Assembly (NCBI RefSeq): GCF_013523055.1
Contig: NZ_JAAMQM010000017.1
Location: 86,966 to 150,965 of the forward strand
From: Pseudomonas capeferrum
Lineage (GTDB): Bacteria; Pseudomonadota; Gammaproteobacteria; Pseudomonadales; Pseudomonadaceae
DNA length: 64,000 nt
Direction of reading: 5' to 3'
The notes under the pieces were generated by a model. The model saw only the letters and a program-made list of their open reading frames with translations. It searched no databases and was not told the DNA's origin. Below are positions 60,198-64,000 of the stretch, in pieces (within the stretch, counting starts at the first letter, position 1; each line of letters starts with the position of its first letter). A program made the position numbers and the translations under genes.

Positions 60198-61124
60198 TTA
60201 ACCGACTACAGATGTCGGGTTAGCGTTGGCGGAGCTTTCGTAGGCCTTGGCCTGTGTCAGGAGCCAATCGCGGAAGGCGCGCAATGAAGCTGACTCGACC
60301 TTGCGCTCCGGGATCATCAAGTAGTAGGCCTTGGCGCTTGCCAGCGCGTCGTGATTGGCGATGACCAGCCTGCCCTCTGCCAGTTCGCGCTGTATGAGAA
60401 ACGGCGGTATGAGAGCGACTCCCATGTCGTGGAGTGCCGCCTGGGCAAGCATGGAGAACAGTTCATAGCGTGGCCCGGACATGTCATGCGCCACGCTCAC
60501 GCCTTGGCTGTCGAACCATTGTCGCCAGGCGTACGGGCGAGTGGTCTGCTGCAGCAGCGGCAAGCGTGCGACTTCTTCTGCCGATAGATCGCTGGCGGCC
60601 GTCAGTAACGTCGGACTGCAAACCGGCATGGGGTTTTCTCCCATGAGTCGGTGGGACTGAGTACCGGACCAGTCGGCATCCCCGAAATAGATGGCGGCGT
60701 CGAACGCGGTGTCGGCAAACAGGAAAGGCCTGGTGCGGTTCGTAAGATTGACCGTCACCTGCGGATGGTTCTGCTGGAAATCCTTGAGGCGTGGCAGGAG
60801 CCACTGGGTGCCGAAGGTGGGCACGATGGCCAGCTCGATCACGCTGGCACCTTGTTGACGCATGACGGACAGCGTATCCCGTTCGACGGCATCCAGCTGC
60901 GTGGCGACCTGGCGACTATAGGAAAGCCCTGCTTCGGTCAGCTGCACACCTCTGCGGGAACGGCGGAACAACTCGACATTGAGGAAGACCTCCAGGCTGC
61001 CAATCTGGCGACAGACCGCGCCCTGCGTCAATGCCAGCTCCTGTGCGGCCTTGGTGAAGCTCTGGTGGCGCGCCGCGGCTTCGAAGCAGACCAGGGCGGC
61101 GGTACTGGGGATCTTACGTCTCAT
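60198..61124 (-). CDS. gcdR: LysR-family activator of the glutarate genes (GcdR-like)
   Basis: A 308-residue LysR regulator. The helix-turn-helix lies at about residues 20-45 (SFTKAAQELALTQGAVCRQIGSLE). The C-terminal effector domain should sense glutarate. It is divergent from gcdHG, the same arrangement as PA0448-PA0447-PA0446. ATG 61124 has GAGG upstream; the frame is open a little further but the conserved start is MRRKIPS. Confidence 0.88.
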   Translation of the reverse strand: MRRKIPSTAALVCFEAAARHQSFTKAAQELALTQGAVCRQIGSLEVFLNVELFRRSRRGVQLTEAGLSYSRQVATQLDAVERDTLSVMRQQGASVIELAIVPTFGTQWLLPRLKDFQQNHPQVTVNLTNRTRPFLFADTAFDAAIYFGDADWSGTQSHRLMGENPMPVCSPTLLTAASDLSAEEVARLPLLQQTTRPYAWRQWFDSQGVSVAHDMSGPRYELFSMLAQAALHDMGVALIPPFLIQRELAEGRLVIANHDALASAKAYYLMIPERKVESASLRAFRDWLLTQAKAYESSANANPTSVVG

Positions 61125-61284
61125 GTACAACAACCTCACTAGTGACAAAGAAAATATGAGTCATTCAAGAATCCTGGAGTGAGAAATTATCACAGGTCAG
61201 TGCGTAATCCTCGTTTGTAGCCTGCTCCGAACGCGCCTAGGATCAAGGCATCTGTCCCTGTTACTCCCCTGCGAGGAATCACTC

Positions 61285-62466
61285 ATGGCTGGCAAAGCAA
61301 GCTTCAACTGGATCGATCCCCTGCTGCTCGATCAGCAGCTCGAAGAAGAGGAGCGGATGGTGCGCGACAGCGCCTTCCAGTTCGCCCAGGACAAGCTTGC
61401 GCCACGGGTGCTGGAAGCTTTTCGTCATGAGCAGACTGATCCGGCGATCTTCCGCGAAATGGGCGAGGTCGGCCTGCTGGGCTCGAGCATTCCTGAAGAG
61501 TACGGTGGCAGCGGCCTCAATTATGTCTGCTACGGCCTGATTGCTCGCGAGGTGGAGCGGATCGATTCGGGCTACCGGTCGATGATGAGCGTGCAGTCTT
61601 CCCTTGTGATGGTTCCGATCAACGAGTTTGGTAGCGTGGCGCAGAAGCAGAAGTACCTGCCGAAGCTGGCCACGGGCGAGTGGATCGGTTGCTTCGGGCT
61701 GACCGAGCCCAACCATGGCTCCGATCCCGGTTCGATGATCACCCGGGCAAAGAAGGTCGACGGCGGTTATCGTCTCAGCGGCAGCAAGATGTGGATCACC
61801 AATAGCCCGATCGCCGATGTATTCGTGGTCTGGGGCAAGGATGACGAGGGCGACATTCGCGGCTTCATTCTCGAGAAGGGCTGGCAGGGCCTGAGTGCGC
61901 CGGCGATCCATGGCAAGGTCGGCCTTCGTGCTTCCATCACCGGCGAGATCGTCATGGACAACGTGTTTGTCCCGGAAGACAACATCTTCCCGGATATCCG
62001 TGGCTTGAAGGGACCGTTCACTTGCCTCAATTCGGCCCGCTATGGGATTTCCTGGGGCGCGCTCGGTGCGGCGGAAGCCTGCTGGCACACTGCGCGCCAG
62101 TACACGCTGGATCGTCAGCAGTTCGGTCGTCCGCTGGCGGCCAACCAGCTGATCCAGAAAAAGCTGGCCGACATGCAGACTGAGATCACCCTCGGCCTGC
62201 AGGGCTGCCTGCGTCTGGGGCGAATGAAGGATGAGGGGACCGCGGCTGTCGAAATCACCTCCCTGATGAAGCGCAACTCCTGTGGCAAGGCATTGGATAT
62301 CGCGCGAATGGCGCGTGACATGCTGGGCGGCAATGGTATTTCCGACGAGTTCGGGGTCGCTCGCCATCTGGTCAACCTTGAGGTCGTCAATACCTACGAG
62401 GGTACGCATGATGTGCATGCATTGATCCTGGGGCGTGCGCAGACCGGCATCCAGGCCTTCTATTAA
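61285..62466 (+). CDS. gcdH: glutaryl-CoA dehydrogenase
   Basis: A 393-residue FAD acyl-CoA dehydrogenase that oxidises and decarboxylates glutaryl-CoA to crotonyl-CoA in lysine and glutarate degradation. The FAD segment is CFGLTEPNHGSDPGSM, and the catalytic Glu is in NTYEGTHDVHALILGRAQTG near the C-terminus. GAGGAA precedes ATG 61285. The CoA-transferase gene follows after 15 bases. Confidence 0.95.
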   Translation: MAGKASFNWIDPLLLDQQLEEEERMVRDSAFQFAQDKLAPRVLEAFRHEQTDPAIFREMGEVGLLGSSIPEEYGGSGLNYVCYGLIAREVERIDSGYRSMMSVQSSLVMVPINEFGSVAQKQKYLPKLATGEWIGCFGLTEPNHGSDPGSMITRAKKVDGGYRLSGSKMWITNSPIADVFVVWGKDDEGDIRGFILEKGWQGLSAPAIHGKVGLRASITGEIVMDNVFVPEDNIFPDIRGLKGPFTCLNSARYGISWGALGAAEACWHTARQYTLDRQQFGRPLAANQLIQKKLADMQTEITLGLQGCLRLGRMKDEGTAAVEITSLMKRNSCGKALDIARMARDMLGGNGISDEFGVARHLVNLEVVNTYEGTHDVHALILGRAQTGIQAFY

Positions 62467-62481
62467 TAGAGGAGCCAAACC

Positions 62482-63702
62482 ATGGGGGCTTTATCTCATC
62501 TGCGTGTGCTTGATCTTTCGCGTGTTCTGGCCGGTCCCTGGGCGGGGCAGATCCTTGCCGATCTGGGTGCCGACGTTATCAAGGTAGAACGTCCGGGTAG
62601 TGGCGACGATACGCGCTCCTGGGGCCCGCCCTTCCTGAAGGATGCCGAAGGCGAAAACACCAGCGAGGCGGCCTATTACTTGGCCGCGAATCGCAACAAG
62701 CGCTCGGTGACCATCGACTTCACTCGGCCGGAAGGGCAGCGCCTGGTGCGCGAGCTGGCCGCCAAGTCCGATATCGTCATCGAGAACTTCAAGGTGGGGG
62801 GGCTGGCGAGCTATGGGCTGGACTACGAAAGCCTGAAAGTTGGTAATCCCCGGCTGATCTATTGCTCGATCACGGGCTTTGGTCAGACTGGGCCTTATGC
62901 CAAGCGGGCCGGCTATGACTTCATGATCCAAGGCCTGGGTGGGCTCATGAGTCTGACGGGCCGTCCTGAAGGAGACGAAGGTGCAGGGCCTGTAAAGGTG
63001 GGAGTTGCGCTGACGGACATTCTGACGGGGCTGTATTCGACCGTGGCCATTCTGGCCGCCCTCGCCCACCGGGATCAGCATGGTGTCGGGCAGCATATAG
63101 ATATGGCACTGCTGGACGTGCAGGTGGCGTGTCTTGCCAATCAGGCTATGAACTACCTCACAACCGGGACCTCGCCGCGTCGGTTGGGTAATGCGCATCC
63201 CAATATCGTGCCTTACCAGGATTTCCCCACGGCGGATGGCGATTTCATTCTTACCGTGGGTAACGATGGGCAGTTCCGCAAGTTCGCTGAAGTGGCGGGC
63301 CAGCCACAGTGGGCTGATGATCCGCGTTTCGCTACCAACAAGCAGCGGGTGGCGAACCGGGCGGAGCTGATTCCATTGATTCGGCAGGCGACCGTGTTCA
63401 AGACCACCAGCGAGTGGGTCCTGCTTCTGGAGCAGGCAGGGGTGCCGTGTGGACCTGTGAACGACCTTGACCAGGTGTTCGAGGATCCCCAGGTGCGTGC
63501 ACGGGGACTGGCAATCACCTTGCCTCATGCTCTGGCGGGGGCTGTGCCTCAGGTAGCCAGCCCGATCCGTCTGTCACAGACTCCCGTGGAGTACCGTCAT
63601 GCGCCTCCTTTATTAGGAGAGCATACGGAGGATGTATTGCAGGACGTGCTGGGCCTTCCTGTAGAAGCGATACAGGGATTACGAGACGCTGGGGTTTTGT
63701 GA
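62482..63702 (+). CDS. gcdG: glutarate CoA-transferase (class III, CaiB/BaiF)
   Basis: A 406-residue class III CoA-transferase supplying glutaryl-CoA to GcdH. The N-terminus (LRVLDLSRVLAGPWAGQILADLGADVIKVE) and the catalytic Asp in HIDMALLDVQ are typical. A GGAG lies upstream of ATG 62482. It forms a two-gene operon with gcdH; partner substrate is probably succinyl-CoA, by family. Confidence 0.92.
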   Translation: MGALSHLRVLDLSRVLAGPWAGQILADLGADVIKVERPGSGDDTRSWGPPFLKDAEGENTSEAAYYLAANRNKRSVTIDFTRPEGQRLVRELAAKSDIVIENFKVGGLASYGLDYESLKVGNPRLIYCSITGFGQTGPYAKRAGYDFMIQGLGGLMSLTGRPEGDEGAGPVKVGVALTDILTGLYSTVAILAALAHRDQHGVGQHIDMALLDVQVACLANQAMNYLTTGTSPRRLGNAHPNIVPYQDFPTADGDFILTVGNDGQFRKFAEVAGQPQWADDPRFATNKQRVANRAELIPLIRQATVFKTTSEWVLLLEQAGVPCGPVNDLDQVFEDPQVRARGLAITLPHALAGAVPQVASPIRLSQTPVEYRHAPPLLGEHTEDVLQDVLGLPVEAIQGLRDAGVL

Positions 63703-63772
63703 GTGGTCGAGCAGGTTCTCGCGACGGTTTTGGCCTGTTTTCACTTATTTGAATCTTTTATGAAATAAGGGG

Positions 63773-63800
63773 TTGACGCATTTCTCCAGGTCCTTATAAT
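63773..63800 (+). promoter_or_regulatory. rrn promoter P1
   Basis: TTGACG, 16-base spacer, TATAAT; followed by GCGC as in a stringent-control discriminator. AT-rich sequence with a CTTATTT / AAATAAG inverted repeat (63744-63769) lies just upstream and may be an UP element. Confidence 0.85.
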
Positions 63801-63916
63801 GCGCACCACTTCCAGCGTAGTTGGAACGAGAAACTCCTTGAAGATCAATGAGTTAAGCGTTTCAGGCGATGCAGGAAGGGCTTCGATCGACAGATCGACA
63901 GCGGTGAAAAAGGTGG

Positions 63917-63944
63917 TTGACAGCGGTTTTCAACGCTGTATGAT
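63917..63944 (+). promoter_or_regulatory. rrn promoter P2
   Basis: TTGACA, 16-base spacer, TATGAT, followed by a C/G-rich discriminator (TCGCCTCCCG). Confidence 0.8.
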
Positions 63945-64000
63945 TCGCCTCCCGCTGACGAGAGATCGCAGCGCGTCAAGTGGTTGAAGTTGAACGAGTT

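Larger units (their letters stand above)
63703..64000 (+). other. promoter region and 5' leader of an rRNA operon
   Basis: No coding sequence. It contains an AT-rich upstream stretch, two consecutive sigma-70 promoters and a leader with a tandem GATCGACA repeat (63885-63900). The tail of the window (GAGAGATCGCAGCGCGTCAAG, split for length; then GTTGAAGTTGAACGAGTT) matches the usual Pseudomonas sequence before the 16S gene. Confidence 0.8.

Noticed and set aside
59719..60201. 160-codon plus-strand frame over the pntAA start
   Set aside because: Overlaps the pntAA coding start antisense and has no conserved features.
63799..63987. 62-codon frame in the rrn leader
   Set aside because: Lies between rRNA promoter elements; leader RNA, not coding.

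Overview
The window is chromosomal DNA from a Pseudomonas of the P. putida/P. fluorescens type. Protein sequences, gene order and the end of the window all point this way: cox operon, metQIN, katE, znu/zur, thrB, polA, ErsA, engB, cytochromes c5 and c4, dsbA, dgcH, ampDh2, kinB/algB, gltP, pntAB, gcdHG, then an rRNA operon promoter. It is high-GC, densely coded core genome. I saw no insertion sequence, prophage, integrase, tRNA or CRISPR array. The only REP-type repeat pair seen lies upstream of katE.

Layout. 1-4901: end of the aa3 cytochrome c oxidase operon (coxA tail, ctaG, coxC, DUF2909, SURF1, a SCO-like protein, ctaA, SCO); no heme O synthase gene lies between ctaA and SCO. 4984-7495: methionine ABC importer. 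7921-10065: catalase HPII. 10248-14132: zinc uptake (lipoprotein, znuB, znuC, zur, divergent znuA) with a candidate Zur operator. 14236-18390: thrB, a DUF2782 protein and polA, followed by the sRNA ErsA. 18785-22266: engB, two c-type cytochromes, dsbA and an EEP-family hydrolase. 22294-30079: signalling genes (dgcH, ampDh2, an EAL phosphodiesterase, kinB, algB). 30286-32257: envelope-stress-like small genes (BON protein, a short membrane protein, DUF1328, an Ivy-like lysozyme inhibitor), with two sigma-54-like promoters. 32258-32984: a hairpin-rich non-coding stretch before gltP. 34476-42307: membrane proteins and transporters (SpmAB-like, DUF5924/DUF2914, M16 peptidase, Na/Pi cotransporter, TerC, CitMHS).

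The least explained part is 42986-54395. Nine genes on the minus strand comprise three tandem DUF2388 proteins, a DUF4105 protein with two putative catalytic modules, and a five-gene operon built around a 1227-residue tubulin-like protein. The other four operon products are a soluble predicted beta-propeller, a vWA-like membrane-anchored protein, a small three-helix membrane protein, and a zinc-ribbon/membrane/coiled-coil protein. I read the operon as an undescribed inner-membrane-associated cytoskeletal or GTPase system; that function is inference.

54704-63702 holds a DUF1127 gene beside a cluster of repeated operator-like sequences, a succinyl-CoA:acetate CoA-transferase, proton-translocating transhydrogenase (pntAA-pntAB-pntB), and the glutarate operon gcdHG with its divergent LysR activator gene. 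The window ends in the tandem promoters and leader of an rRNA operon whose 16S gene should start just past base 64000.
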